DNA of 64,000 nucleotides from the NCBI GenBank assembly GCA_964398055.1, contig CAYNLK010000030.1:10780-74779 (forward strand). Reading direction: 5' to 3'. This DNA is from CAYNLK01 sp964398055. Lineage in GTDB: Bacteria; Chloroflexota; Anaerolineae; 4572-78; J111. The notes below the pieces were generated by a model. That model did no database searches, had not been told where the DNA came from, and saw only the letters and a list, made by a program, of their open reading frames with translations. Below are positions 1 to 8,805 of the stretch, piece by piece (the stretch's first letter is position 1; the number at the start of each line of letters is the position of its first letter). The position numbers were made by a program, and so were the translations under genes.

Positions 1-44
1 TTGTAATCAATGACGCCGTTGCCGGCTGCGTTCGATTGGCTCAA
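1..44 (-). CDS. Possible 5' end of a truncated CDS
   Basis: On the minus strand an AAGGAG sequence (about 54-59) lies 9 nt before a TTG codon at 44-42, and the frame stays open to the window edge, giving about 14 residues. Position and polarity suggest a gene downstream of the response regulator. The fragment is too short to assign a family, and the TTG start is inferred only from the Shine-Dalgarno spacing. Confidence 0.3.
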   Translation of the reverse strand, partial: MSQSNAAGNGVIDY

Positions 45-75
45 TTGATCCAACTCCTTAGGCTCGCCTTTTCAC

Positions 76-111
76 AAATAAAAAACAGTGCTGCCGATGC
101 CGGTAACACTG
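76..111 (-). terminator. Intrinsic terminator after the response regulator
   Basis: On the minus strand CAGTG (111-107) and CACTG (90-86) close a hairpin whose inner stem pairs TTACCGGC with GCCGAT-type bases including G-U pairs. It is followed by a T-rich run, TTTTTTATTT, at 85-76. It lies 29 bp past the stop of the minus-strand response regulator. Confidence 0.7.
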
Positions 112-139
112 CTCAATTCATTGGGGTTGCCAATCCAAT

Positions 140-1012
140 TCAGACATTCACCGGTTGGGTCAAAGCCTGGCGTAAACTTTCGACGTTGGCAAATTTTTGA
201 TCCTGCCGGGATAATACAACCGCGGCAACGTGCATAAAAGGCACTTTTTCTTTAGGACTATCATCGCCCCCACGTTTGACATAACCAGCTTCCCGGTCAT
301 GGATGGGGTAGAAATAGGTCATGGCCTGATTGAGACGCTCGACGATATGCTCTTTGAGTTGGGTGGCCTTACCTGGGATGGTGATGATCACAAACTGGTT
401 TTCGAGCGGGTGACCAACAAAATCATCGATGCTGCCCAGTTCATCAACGGCGCTGGTCAGGGTCAGGGCGATGGCGCGGAGAACATCATCACGAGCCACA
501 AAGCCATAAATTTCGTTGAATTTGTCCAGGCCGATAATATTGATCCCCACCGCCGACCAGGTGTCACGTTCCAACATCAGACTGAGGCGGTCGTTGGTCA
601 GTTTCTCACCAGGCAAACCGGTCACGGGATTGTTTTGACTCCCAGCCCGGCGTAAGGCGTTACGAACCCGCAGCCGCAATTCTTGCACGTCAAAAGGCTT
701 GGTAATGTAATCAATGGCGCCCAACTTGAGACCGGCGATGCGGTCATCGCGCGCCCGCCGCTCCGTCACAAAGATCACCGGCAGACGGCTGGTACGCACG
801 TCCTCCTGCAACTGTTGGCCCACCTCAAAACCATCAAAATCAGGCAGACGCACATCGAGCAAAATTAAGTCGAGTTGCTCTGATCGACATTTGTCCAGGG
901 CTTCTTTGCCGCTATAAGCCGGAATAACGCGATACCCTTGTGCTTCAAAGTAGACTCGGAGCATTTGGGAAGTATCCAAGTCATCTTCAACAATCAGCAG
1001 GGTATATTTCAT
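140..1012 (-). CDS. Response regulator with degenerate GGDEF-like output domain
   Basis: A 290-residue protein starting at the ATG at 1012 (MKYTLLIVEDD). The longer frame would run into the V4R gene and adds no domain. Residues 1-120 form a receiver domain with acidic pocket E9/D10, phospho-acceptor D53 and conserved K105. Residues 130-290 resemble a GGDEF fold beginning with a TGLPG motif, but the GGDEF signature reads HPLENQ, so diguanylate cyclase activity is unlikely. It probably acts as a phosphorylation-dependent protein-interaction or c-di-GMP-related module. The gene lies 68 bp downstream of the co-directional V4R gene, so the two may be co-transcribed. No kinase is adjacent. Confidence 0.85.
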   Translation of the reverse strand: MKYTLLIVEDDLDTSQMLRVYFEAQGYRVIPAYSGKEALDKCRSEQLDLILLDVRLPDFDGFEVGQQLQEDVRTSRLPVIFVTERRARDDRIAGLKLGAIDYITKPFDVQELRLRVRNALRRAGSQNNPVTGLPGEKLTNDRLSLMLERDTWSAVGINIIGLDKFNEIYGFVARDDVLRAIALTLTSAVDELGSIDDFVGHPLENQFVIITIPGKATQLKEHIVERLNQAMTYFYPIHDREAGYVKRGGDDSPKEKVPFMHVAAVVLSRQDQKFANVESLRQALTQPVNV

Positions 1013-1080
1013 CTTTAGCCTGTACCTGTTGGGAAATTGGATGTAATGTTCAAATTCAGTGATTACGGGTGAATTCTCAA

Positions 1081-1707
1081 TTAATTGAGAGGTTCTTTGT
1101 AAATGTAAAATACGCAGTTTTCGTCGCCAACGGCGTGGCACTGAGCTTCTTCAACTTTGAAATCTTTGCCGCCGCTAACCCAACGTAAACCTTCCTGCAA
1201 AATCCCAACCGCGCCATAACAAATCGGTTTGTCGCTTTTTCGGCCCCAGCAGACGGGGCAACGATAGATGGTGTAAATAAAGTGATCATCGGCTTCGGTA
1301 ACTTCACTCTTCTGGTCGCTGAACTTGGTAAAAGTTTCAGCCATAGCCTTCAAGCCAACTTTCACTTTGGTTTGCATTGGAATGACCTTAAAGGCCAATT
1401 CACTGGCGCCCACAACTGAGCCAAACTCACTGAGACCCTGAGCAAAAGCGGCTCGACCGGATCGGAGAGCCAGGCCGCGCCCCCCCCGAGGACCATACAT
1501 TTCTTCAATGGCGGCCCCAATCGCCCCAAAATCGGCAAAATCAAATTCACGAGCCAGGTTATTGGGAGGGTAATTACCAATCAAGTGGGGTACTTTAGCC
1601 AGATTAAGCACGGCTTTAATCCCATTTACCCCCATAACCTCTTCCATCGCCATCAAGTAGATGCGCCCGATCTTATTTGGATAGTAGAGTCCGCTTTTTT
1701 CTGCCAC
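1081..1707 (-). CDS. V4R (4-vinyl reductase) domain protein
   Basis: A 208-residue soluble protein with a C-terminal V4R domain (about 80-205), a small-molecule-binding fold found in regulators and in bacteriochlorophyll-related proteins. Cysteines in a CPVCWG motif, in a following ICYG, and in AQCHAVGDENC near the C-terminus could bind metal. The start is a GTG at 1707 with a GGAGGT sequence 7 nt upstream. A consensus promoter lies about 150 bp upstream, leaving a long leader. The ligand is unknown. Co-direction with the downstream response regulator suggests a shared sensory role, which is inference. Confidence 0.8.
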   Translation of the reverse strand: MAEKSGLYYPNKIGRIYLMAMEEVMGVNGIKAVLNLAKVPHLIGNYPPNNLAREFDFADFGAIGAAIEEMYGPRGGRGLALRSGRAAFAQGLSEFGSVVGASELAFKVIPMQTKVKVGLKAMAETFTKFSDQKSEVTEADDHFIYTIYRCPVCWGRKSDKPICYGAVGILQEGLRWVSGGKDFKVEEAQCHAVGDENCVFYIYKEPLN

Positions 1708-1856
1708 CGCTTTTACCTCCGAGGGTTAATCTGGAGAAAGTGAAGTCTTGTGCTTAAAGTTTAAGTTCCACTCAGAGACATCAGCATCAAATCTAAGGAA
1801 GATTTAATGCTTCTTCTTGATTACCTGGAACCGAAATACATAACAAGCGACGTCTA

Positions 1857-1886
1857 AGTATACCCTAAGCTGGCATAAAATGTCAA
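1857..1886 (-). promoter_or_regulatory. Sigma-70-type promoter for the V4R gene
   Basis: Minus-strand TTGACA (1886-1881) and TATACT (1862-1857) separated by 18 bp. Transcription would start near 1850 and leave a leader of about 140 nt before the GTG start. Apart from this promoter I see nothing else in 1708-1981. Confidence 0.65.
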
Positions 1887-1981
1887 CTAAAAAATTGATC
1901 CTGGAATTAACCCTGCTTTTAAGCGTTGGGGGATAAGATCACAAACCATCTTTGGCCACCCTTGACGATAGTAAGTCGACC

Positions 1982-3781
1982 TCAAGCGGCAAAGATGGCT
2001 TCAAAACTCTGAGCGTCCAGCGTTTCCTCTTTCAAGAGACGCTCCGCAACTTCTTCCAATTTGGCTCGGTTCTCTTGAATTATTTTCATAGCCCGATGGT
2101 AGGCTTTTTCGACAATTCGGCGGACTTCCTCATCGATTTGACGGGCAATCTCTTCACTGTAGTTACGTTGCTCGCCAATTTCTTTACCCAGAAAGACCAG
2201 TTCATCCTTCTCGCCAAAGATCAGGGGGCCTAACTTTTCGCTCATACCATATTGGGTCACCATAGCCCGGGCCATACGGGTGGCATGTTCCAAATCACTA
2301 CTGGCGCCGGTCGTGACCTCGTTAAACACAAGTTCTTCGGCGGCCCGTCCACCCATCGCAGCCGCCATATCCGCTTCAAATTTACTCTGGTTATGTAGAA
2401 CTTTGTCATCACCCAGATGAAGCACATATCCCCCGGCCATACCCCGTGAGACAATACTCACCTTTTGGACCGGCTCACACTCGGCAATCATCCGCCTGAC
2501 CAGGGCGTGGCCGGCCTCGTGATGGGCAATAATACGCCGTTCTTTCTCGGGGATGATCCGGCTTTTGCGCTCCGGCCCCAGGAGAGTTTTTTCAATAGCT
2601 TCCTGAAATTCGCGCATCCCTATCTGCTTCTTGTTGCGACGGGCGGTCAGAATAGCCGCTTCATTGACCAGGTTCTCGATATCAGCGCCAACAAAACCGG
2701 GGGTCTGTTTGGCAATAACTGTCAGATCAACATCGCGGGCCAGGGGTTTGCCTTTAACGTGAATCCCCAGGATTTGCTCACGACCCTTCACGTCGGGCCG
2801 ATCAAGAATCACCCGGCGGTCAAAACGACCGGGGCGCAATAGAGCCGGATCCAGAATGTCGGGCCGGTTGGTGGCGGCGACAACGATGACGTTGGTATCG
2901 GTATCAAACCCATCCATTTCCACCAAAATCTGGTTGAGCGTTTGCTCTCGCTCGTCGTGGCTGCCGCCCAGGCCAGCGCCCCGATGTCGACCGACGGCAT
3001 CGATCTCATCCATAAAAATGATGCAAGGGCTGTTGCGTTTGGCCTGGTCAAACAAATCCCGCACCCGGCTGGCTCCAACCCCTACGAACATCTCCACAAA
3101 CTCGGAACCGGAGATGCTGAAAAAGGGAACGCCGGCCTCACCGGAGATGGCTTTGGCCGTCAGCGTTTTGCCACAACCCGGCGGCCCAACCATCAACACC
3201 CCTTTGGGAATACGGGCGCCCAGCGAAATGAACTTTTCCGGCTCACGCAAAAATTCCACAATTTCGGCCAACTCTTGCTTGGCCTCTTCAACCCCGGCTA
3301 CATCGTCAAAGGTAACGGTCGGCTTATCGCCGGTAAACATGCGGGCTCGACTTTTACCAAAGCTGAGGGCCTGGTTGCCGGCCCCCTGCGCCTGACGCAG
3401 GATAAAAAAGAAGAAACCGCCGATCAGGATTAACGGCAGCAAAGTTCCCAGGATGGTCAACCACCCTTCCCAGGCGCTCCGCGGCGCCACCGTCACCTTG
3501 ATCTTGGCCAACTGGTCGGCGCTAACCCCCATCGCTTTGAGAGTTTCGGTGATCCCCACATCTGGCTCTTTGTAGGCGGTCAACTGCTTATCATCATTTA
3601 AGGTTACCGTCAGCTGATTTTGATCAACGGTGATCGACTCGACTCTGCCGGCGTTGGCCAGTTCAGCCACTCTGGAAATATCGACCACTTCCGAGGTGTC
3701 GCTTCTAACCACAAACAGCCCATACAAAAAAACCAGCACGACCAAAATCAGCACCAGGTATAACGCCCGAGACCATTTCAT
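1982..3781 (-). CDS. ftsH: ATP-dependent zinc metalloprotease FtsH
   Basis: A 599-residue membrane-anchored AAA protease that degrades membrane and regulatory proteins. Two transmembrane segments (about 5-25 and 108-128) bracket a periplasmic or extracytoplasmic loop. The AAA module has Walker A GPPGCGKT (199-206), Walker B IIFMDEID (254-261) and the second region of homology near 302-320. The zinc site HEAGH is at 421-425, with the third ligand probably the Asp of the SSDLEHA segment. Length is normal for the family. The start at 3781 has GAGG 12 nt upstream and a good promoter at 3823-3851. Convergence or operon with the V4R gene is unlikely given the latter's own promoter. Confidence 0.97.
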   Translation of the reverse strand: MKWSRALYLVLILVVLVFLYGLFVVRSDTSEVVDISRVAELANAGRVESITVDQNQLTVTLNDDKQLTAYKEPDVGITETLKAMGVSADQLAKIKVTVAPRSAWEGWLTILGTLLPLILIGGFFFFILRQAQGAGNQALSFGKSRARMFTGDKPTVTFDDVAGVEEAKQELAEIVEFLREPEKFISLGARIPKGVLMVGPPGCGKTLTAKAISGEAGVPFFSISGSEFVEMFVGVGASRVRDLFDQAKRNSPCIIFMDEIDAVGRHRGAGLGGSHDEREQTLNQILVEMDGFDTDTNVIVVAATNRPDILDPALLRPGRFDRRVILDRPDVKGREQILGIHVKGKPLARDVDLTVIAKQTPGFVGADIENLVNEAAILTARRNKKQIGMREFQEAIEKTLLGPERKSRIIPEKERRIIAHHEAGHALVRRMIAECEPVQKVSIVSRGMAGGYVLHLGDDKVLHNQSKFEADMAAAMGGRAAEELVFNEVTTGASSDLEHATRMARAMVTQYGMSEKLGPLIFGEKDELVFLGKEIGEQRNYSEEIARQIDEEVRRIVEKAYHRAMKIIQENRAKLEEVAERLLKEETLDAQSFEAIFAA

Positions 3782-3822
3782 AAGCTTTGAGTACCTCAGT
3801 TATTTAATGCCTGACATCACAA

Positions 3823-3851
3823 ACTATACCACGCGCTATAGACAGAGTCAA
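3823..3851 (-). promoter_or_regulatory. ftsH promoter
   Basis: Minus-strand TTGACT (3851-3846) and TATAGT (3828-3823) with a 17-bp spacer, about 45 bp upstream of the ftsH start. The -10 region also contains TGGTATAGTT, an 8/10 match to the 10-bp repeat unit seen upstream of the GntR-cobalamin regulator at 48.9 kb. A single copy is weak evidence of shared control. Confidence 0.65.
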
Positions 3852-3881
3852 GGTAACGGTTGGCCGCACTGGCTGGCCCAT

Positions 3882-3911
3882 TTGCGCTCTATCCTGACCA
3901 CGTGGTAGAAT
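3882..3911 (+). promoter_or_regulatory. Candidate promoter for the DUF368 gene
   Basis: TTGCGC (3882-3887) and TAGAAT (3906-3911) with an 18-bp spacer, 67 bp before the ATG at 3979. It is divergent from the ftsH promoter. Confidence 0.45.
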
Positions 3912-3978
3912 GCCCCTTTGTTTTTGGGTTAAGTTACAGCGCGGGCAACAAGGCTCGCCGGTAGAATAGGAAGGTTCA

Positions 3979-4968
3979 ATGGATACCACCAACACAGCAG
4001 TTCAACCGCAAGCAACCACTCGGAGCCTCAAGGATTACGCCGGGTTGGCGGCCCGCGGCTTGGCTATGGGCGCCTCCGACGTAGTACCCGGTGTTTCGGG
4101 CGGGACAATGGCCTTTATTTTGGGGATTTACGAGGAGCTGATCAACTCGATCCGCGACCTGCTCAGTCCTACCGCACCCAGACTTTTGTTGAAGTTCAAA
4201 CTCAAAGAGGCCCTGGACGTTTTACCCTGGAAGTTCCTGGCCGCGGTGGGAGTTGGGATTCTGGCAGCCATTCTAACTCTGGCCCGATTTCTGGAGTGGA
4301 TGCTGGTCAATCATCCCTCGTTATTGTGGTCGTTCTTCTTTGGATTGGTCGCCGCGTCTATCTTTACGGTGACCAAACGAGTCAAATCCTGGACGATCAA
4401 AACAGTTGGCGCCACGGCCATCGGCACGATCATCGGCTGGGTTATCGTCGGACTGGTGCCGGTCGAGACTCCCAACACGGCCTGGTTTTTGTTTTTCAGC
4501 GGGGCCGTCGCCATCTGTGCGATGATTCTGCCGGGCATCTCCGGCGCTTTTATCCTGGTATTGCTGGGCAAGTATGAATATGTGCTGGCCGCGGTCAACG
4601 ACGGGAATTTTATGGTGCTGTTTTGGGTGGCAGCCGGGGCGGCCGTGGGGATTGTTTCCTTTGCCCAAATCTTGGGGTGGCTCTTTAAACGCTACCATGA
4701 TGTCACTGTGGCCGCGCTGATTGGCTTGATGATCGGTTCGCTGCGAAAAATCTGGCCGTGGAAAGAGGTGGTTGAATATGGCGTTGACCGGCACGGCCAG
4801 CCGATTCCGCTCCAGTTGAACAATGTTTTGCCGGCGGCCTGGACTACCGAAGTCATCCTGGCCTTGATTTTAGCCATGATTGGCTTTGCCCTGGTATTTG
4901 CCATAGATTACTGGGCCTCTCGCCAGGAGAAAGCGGCAACCAGGGCCAACGCGCCGGTCAAAGCCTGA
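3979..4968 (+). CDS. DUF368 membrane protein (polyprenyl-phosphate translocase family)
   Basis: A 329-residue polytopic membrane protein with about eight hydrophobic segments and the DUF368 N-terminal signature (MGASDVVPGVSGGTMA, about residues 31-46) plus the mirrored LPGISGAF motif near 184. Members of this family (PopT) have been shown to recycle undecaprenyl phosphate across the cytoplasmic membrane for envelope synthesis. AGGAAGG lies just before the ATG. The gene is monocistronic, between a divergent ftsH and a convergent regulator with a shared terminator. Confidence 0.88.
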   Translation: MDTTNTAVQPQATTRSLKDYAGLAARGLAMGASDVVPGVSGGTMAFILGIYEELINSIRDLLSPTAPRLLLKFKLKEALDVLPWKFLAAVGVGILAAILTLARFLEWMLVNHPSLLWSFFFGLVAASIFTVTKRVKSWTIKTVGATAIGTIIGWVIVGLVPVETPNTAWFLFFSGAVAICAMILPGISGAFILVLLGKYEYVLAAVNDGNFMVLFWVAAGAAVGIVSFAQILGWLFKRYHDVTVAALIGLMIGSLRKIWPWKEVVEYGVDRHGQPIPLQLNNVLPAAWTTEVILALILAMIGFALVFAIDYWASRQEKAATRANAPVKA

Positions 4969-4996
4969 CCAGACTGCCGCAAACCGACGTAAAATG

Positions 4997-5026
4997 AAGA
5001 ACCACTGGCCCAAACCAGTGGTTCTT
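4997..5026. terminator. Bidirectional intrinsic terminator
   Basis: A perfect 12-bp stem AAGAACCACTGG / CCAGTGGTTCTT with a CCCAAA loop, flanked by T-runs on both strands. It sits between the convergent DUF368 and MerR genes and can serve both. Confidence 0.9.
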
Positions 5027-5032
5027 TTTCAC

Positions 5033-5908
5033 TTATTCCGGCGGAGCCGTGGGTTTAGGGTGAGCCGGCGACGCCTGACCTGGCCCCGGCCCGTACTGCG
5101 GTCGAGCCTCCGGCTTGCGTTTGCGAGGTATCGCCACAATCTGGGTGTCGCTGCCGCCCAACAAGGCCCCCAAACAGCCCGACTTACCCTTGATGGCCTT
5201 GATCTCCGGCATCTCAATCGACTGCGCGGCTCTAATTGCTTCCGCGGCGTTTTGTTGGGCGGCGGTAATTTTGGCATCCAACTCCTGCCGCAGCGCCTCA
5301 CGTCGCCATTCTTCGTCCTGGCGACTTTGCGCCAGCGAGCGTTCGATCTCCAAAATACGCTCGCGCAGCCGGTTGTTTTCCTCTTTCAGGTTGAAATTAT
5401 CCTGAATCAAAACCCCCAACAACTCCCGGTTGGCCGCCTGGCTGTTGAGAATGCTCTGCTGGGTGTCGGACAAAGTGGCCAGCGTATTGGTTAAAAAGGC
5501 AATCGCCGGGGATTCATTGCCGTTTGAAGTAATCAAAGCCCGCTCTTCGTCCGAATCCATTGCGGCCGGGTCAAATGGGCCGGTCCCTGGTTCAAAATCA
5601 TTGAATTCCGGGCTATCGACCCGGTACTGCCCCGAAGTGGCCTCCTGCCGAGAAAACATTACCTGCCGTGATAACTGCTGCCAAACCTGCTCGTAGGTCA
5701 AGCCCTGGTTCATCAGCTCCTTGATCAAGCGGAGAGTCTCGACATCCCCGGCGGTGTAACGACGATGCCCTTTGCCCTGGGGGTTAGCGCCGGCCGAAAG
5801 ATAATCGGCAAATTCATCAGACCAACGCCGCAGGGTTGCCGGTGAGATATCCAGGGCTTGAGTTACCCCCTGGGGCGTTTGCAGAGGCGTTCGATTACTC
5901 ATAGTCAA
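5033..5908 (-). CDS. MerR-family transcriptional regulator with coiled-coil tail
   Basis: A 291-residue protein with an N-terminal MerR-type winged helix-turn-helix (about 10-75, including RRWSDEF and GHRRYTAGDVETL). The long C-terminal part (about 125-245) is helical and coiled-coil-like, and the tail is Pro-rich. No metal- or drug-binding domain is recognisable. The TTG start at 5908 is preferred because GAGGAG is 7 nt upstream; an ATG at 5902 is possible. The Shine-Dalgarno sequence lies inside the 3' end of the DUF1232 gene, so the two are translationally close and likely one operon. Confidence 0.8.
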   Translation of the reverse strand: MTMSNRTPLQTPQGVTQALDISPATLRRWSDEFADYLSAGANPQGKGHRRYTAGDVETLRLIKELMNQGLTYEQVWQQLSRQVMFSRQEATSGQYRVDSPEFNDFEPGTGPFDPAAMDSDEERALITSNGNESPAIAFLTNTLATLSDTQQSILNSQAANRELLGVLIQDNFNLKEENNRLRERILEIERSLAQSRQDEEWRREALRQELDAKITAAQQNAAEAIRAAQSIEMPEIKAIKGKSGCLGALLGGSDTQIVAIPRKRKPEARPQYGPGPGQASPAHPKPTAPPE

Positions 5909-5912
5909 ACAA

Positions 5913-6272
5913 CTACTCCTCGTCGATCATGCGATAGGTTGTGTCGATCGTCTGGTCATCGTTGTATAGATCGCCATACTCTAACTGATTCTGGTAACTC
6001 TGCACGATGTGGGCAGGCGCCAATTTAACAAACAGAGCCATACCCAACAGGATGATGCCCACATCGTCCAGGCCGCCGACGAATGGAAACAGAGCGGCAG
6101 GAATGAAGTCGATCGGGGAAATCAAGTACAATAGCGAGAGGGGTAAAACCAGTTTTGTCCAAAATGAGACACGGCCATCTTTGAGCAGCAACCAGACCAA
6201 GCGAAATCGCTTAATCAGTTCAAAGCTAAAAGCTGCTCCTTTATCAGCAGGTACCGGCTTCTGACTCGTCAT
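5913..6272 (-). CDS. DUF1232 (YkvA-like) small membrane protein
   Basis: A 119-residue protein with the DUF1232 core (about 35-85) containing LYLISPIDFIP and a following hydrophobic stretch GIILLGMALFV. The family is widespread and its function is not established. GGAAGGAG precedes the ATG at 6272. It is the first gene of a two-gene operon with the MerR regulator, driven by the promoter at 6311-6339. Confidence 0.85.
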   Translation of the reverse strand: MTSQKPVPADKGAAFSFELIKRFRLVWLLLKDGRVSFWTKLVLPLSLLYLISPIDFIPAALFPFVGGLDDVGIILLGMALFVKLAPAHIVQSYQNQLEYGDLYNDDQTIDTTYRMIDEE

Positions 6273-6310
6273 AATGATCTCCTTCCTACAGAGCCAAACA
6301 TTATTGGGAA

Positions 6311-6339
6311 ATTATAGACGCAACTGTTGATTCTAGCAA
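6311..6339 (-). promoter_or_regulatory. Promoter of the DUF1232-MerR operon
   Basis: Minus-strand TTGCTA (6339-6334) and a perfect TATAAT (6316-6311) with a 17-bp spacer. The 317-bp gap 6273-6589 otherwise holds a short hairpin (GCTCA/TGAGC near 6348-6363) and the divergent promoter at 6554-6583. Confidence 0.65.
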
Positions 6340-6553
6340 TTGATTTCGCTCATAAAAACTGAGCGATATCACTACTGTTGGTGCACTGCTGCGCAACTCC
6401 CGATCGATCGCGCCTGGTTAGCAACCTTTGCCGGCATAACCGTGAGCGATTTTTTGGCAACCGCCCACCGGCGGCTGGCCAGCCAGCTATATTCATTACG
6501 CTTTCGGCCCGGAGAAGTTGCACACGGCTATTCATAAGTCGTTTAAGTTGTTC

Positions 6554-6583
6554 TGGACAGACTCAACCGCTTACGGTTATAAT
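6554..6583 (+). promoter_or_regulatory. Promoter placing the transcription start on the ATG (leaderless)
   Basis: TGGACA (6554-6559), an 18-bp spacer and a perfect TATAAT (6578-6583). Only six bases separate the -10 element from the ATG at 6590, so the predicted transcription start coincides with the start codon. Confidence 0.6.
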
Positions 6584-6589
6584 AACCGT

Positions 6590-8317
6590 ATGAAAAGCCT
6601 GCGCCAATCGCTCATCGATTATGACCTGGCTCAACTTCAGGCCATTGCCGCCAGCCGGGGCATCCCTCTGCAGACCTCGAACCGGAGTGAGGCGGTCGAA
6701 ATACTGGCCGACGCCCTGCTGGCCCCGGCCGGGCTGGCCATTGCCCTGGCTGGTCTGGTGGAGCCGGAACAAGAGGCCCTACGCCAACTCCTGGAGCATA
6801 ACGGGCGGCTGGAGAGAGCCAGGTTCATCCGCCAATACGGCCCGGTGCGGCCGATGGGACCGGCCCGCTTGCTGCGGGAGAAACCGTGGCAGCAGCCGGT
6901 CAACCCGGCTGAGCTTTTGTGGTACAAGGGCCTTATCTTCAAGGGTTTTCAATTGACCGATCAAGGTAGTTTAGAGTTTATCTACATCCCGGATGATCTG
7001 CAACCGCTGCTGGCCACCGCCTTGCACGGCCAGCCTGCCTCGGCTCCTGAGCAACCCCAACCATCGATTCTCCAGGTGGCCCTGGCCTCGCCGCCCCCGG
7101 TCAGGGTGAGCGGGGTAGGGCGGCTGCGCGAAAATCTCTTCAGCCTGTTCGTTTATCTCCAAATCACGCCAATCCGGCTGCAGCACAAAACCGATTTGAC
7201 GGCCACAAACAAAGCCGCCCTGGCCGAATGTTTATTGCCGCCAGCCTGGCCGGCCGCCAACCGCCAGGCCGAGCTGGAATTCCTGCTGCACCTGGCCCGC
7301 CGGGCCGGGCTGCTGGTAGTCAGCCATGGCCGGCTCAAACCGGATCGTGATCCCGTCCGGAGCTGGTTACAGAGCCAGCCGCAACAGCAAGAGCGACTCC
7401 TGCAAAATAGTTGGCGAGCCGACCCCACCTGGAACGACTTGTGGCGCGTGCCCGGCCTGGCGCCCCAACCTACTGGCTGGGAGAACAGCCCCCTACTGGC
7501 CCGCGCCAAAATTTTAGATTATCTGGCTCAACTGGCGGCTGGGCCGGATAACTGGTACTCCCTGGCCGATTTTGTGGGCACGCTCAAGCGAATCGATCCC
7601 GATTTTCAGCGCCCGGACGGCGACTACGAGAGCTGGTACATCCGGGATGAGCAGGGACAATCATTGATGGGCTTTGACCACTGGGAGCAGGTGGAAGGAG
7701 CACTGATCCGCTATCTGTTAACTCAGCCGCTGCTGTGGTTAGGCGTAACTGAATTGGGCCTGCCCGGCGAAAGGAGTCTCCCGACCAGCTTCCGGCTTAC
7801 GCTTTCAGGCGCCGCCTTCCTGAAAAACCAACCTATCAGCCCACTCCCCGGCCAAAAAGCGCAATTTTTGCAGGCCGATCACAACTTTACTGTTTATGTT
7901 CCAGCGCAAGCCAGCTTGTACGACCGTTTTCAATTGGCTCGCTTTGCTGAATTAGGGGGTAGACAAAAAGAACAGACAACCTACCAGATTACCCAGGCCA
8001 GCGTGGGCCGGGCTATGCGCAATGGCGTCACCACCGACCAGATGGTGGCCTTTTTAGCCCGGGCCACCAATAACCGGACGCCGCTCAAGGTCGTCGAAAC
8101 CCTGCGCACCTGGGGCGCCCGCCGCAGTACGGCTCAAATTGAAACGGCAACATTATTGCGCCTGGCCGACGAAACTCTGGTGGCTGAATTGGGTGAGCAG
8201 CCCGAGCTGGCTCCGCTCCTGGGCGAGGTCATCGGGCCCAAGGCTATTCTAATCCCCCCGGAAAACGTCACAGAAGTTCGACGGCTACTGCTGGAACTGG
8301 GTTACTTGGAGTTCTGA
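6590..8317 (+). CDS. Helicase-associated (XPB/Ssl2 N-terminal-like) domain protein
   Basis: A 575-residue protein starting at the ATG MKSLRQSL. It resembles the stand-alone helicase XPB/Ssl2 N-terminal-domain proteins of Chloroflexota and Actinomycetota. The N-terminal part (about 1-170) is a winged-helix-like region and the C-terminal part (about 430-575) carries the segment FTVYVPAQASLYDRFQLARFAEL typical of that domain in split form. No helicase motor, Walker A or DEAD box is present. Its role in DNA repair or transcription is unproven. No Shine-Dalgarno precedes the start, matching the leaderless promoter. Confidence 0.6.
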   Translation: MKSLRQSLIDYDLAQLQAIAASRGIPLQTSNRSEAVEILADALLAPAGLAIALAGLVEPEQEALRQLLEHNGRLERARFIRQYGPVRPMGPARLLREKPWQQPVNPAELLWYKGLIFKGFQLTDQGSLEFIYIPDDLQPLLATALHGQPASAPEQPQPSILQVALASPPPVRVSGVGRLRENLFSLFVYLQITPIRLQHKTDLTATNKAALAECLLPPAWPAANRQAELEFLLHLARRAGLLVVSHGRLKPDRDPVRSWLQSQPQQQERLLQNSWRADPTWNDLWRVPGLAPQPTGWENSPLLARAKILDYLAQLAAGPDNWYSLADFVGTLKRIDPDFQRPDGDYESWYIRDEQGQSLMGFDHWEQVEGALIRYLLTQPLLWLGVTELGLPGERSLPTSFRLTLSGAAFLKNQPISPLPGQKAQFLQADHNFTVYVPAQASLYDRFQLARFAELGGRQKEQTTYQITQASVGRAMRNGVTTDQMVAFLARATNNRTPLKVVETLRTWGARRSTAQIETATLLRLADETLVAELGEQPELAPLLGEVIGPKAILIPPENVTEVRRLLLELGYLEF

Positions 8318-8343
8318 GCCAAAAGTCAAACGGGAGTTGTCTT

Positions 8344-8778
8344 TTAGCGCAGTTGAACTGGCCGCCCAAAAGATAATGATAGCCCCCAAATTTGTGGGCT
8401 GGCTAACTCTACGCTATTGCCCGCCGGATCACGAAAATAGAGGGATTGGCCGCCGGCAGGCCAGGTGATCTCCGCTTCGATCTCGATGCTATGGCGTTGC
8501 AAATGATTCTGCCAGCCTGGGATCTCTTCTTGGGCAATGGCAAAAGCCACGTGACCCGGCCCATGAGCGCCGTGGGTTGGCACAGGTATTGGCCCTTCCG
8601 GCTGAGCGGTGCGGGCCGGGTTGAATAGAAGAAAGACGCCTGCCCCACACCGAAAAAAAATGTGCCGGCCTTTAACCCTGGCAAACGGCTCTAAACCCAA
8701 AACCTGGCTGTAAAACGTCTCGGCTGCCGCCAGGTCAGCCGCATAAAGGCAAGTTTCCAAGATTTGTTGAACTTGCAT
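8344..8778 (-). CDS. VOC superfamily (glyoxalase/dioxygenase-like) protein
   Basis: A 144-residue single-domain protein with paired beta-alpha-beta-beta-beta modules typical of vicinal-oxygen-chelate proteins. GHVAFAI at about 75-81 and the FRDPAGNSVELASP motif near the C-terminus (Glu as likely metal ligand) are seen. Substrate cannot be inferred; such proteins include glyoxalases, dioxygenases and antibiotic-binding proteins. GGAG lies 7 nt before the ATG. It is convergent with the helicase-associated gene, with only 26 bp between. Confidence 0.8.
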   Translation of the reverse strand: MQVQQILETCLYAADLAAAETFYSQVLGLEPFARVKGRHIFFRCGAGVFLLFNPARTAQPEGPIPVPTHGAHGPGHVAFAIAQEEIPGWQNHLQRHSIEIEAEITWPAGGQSLYFRDPAGNSVELASPQIWGLSLSFGRPVQLR

Positions 8779-8805
8779 GCTTTTTCTCCAATTGGGTTAA
8801 GCTGG

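Noticed and set aside
140..1012. Active diguanylate cyclase
   Set aside because: The GGDEF signature is replaced by HPLENQ.
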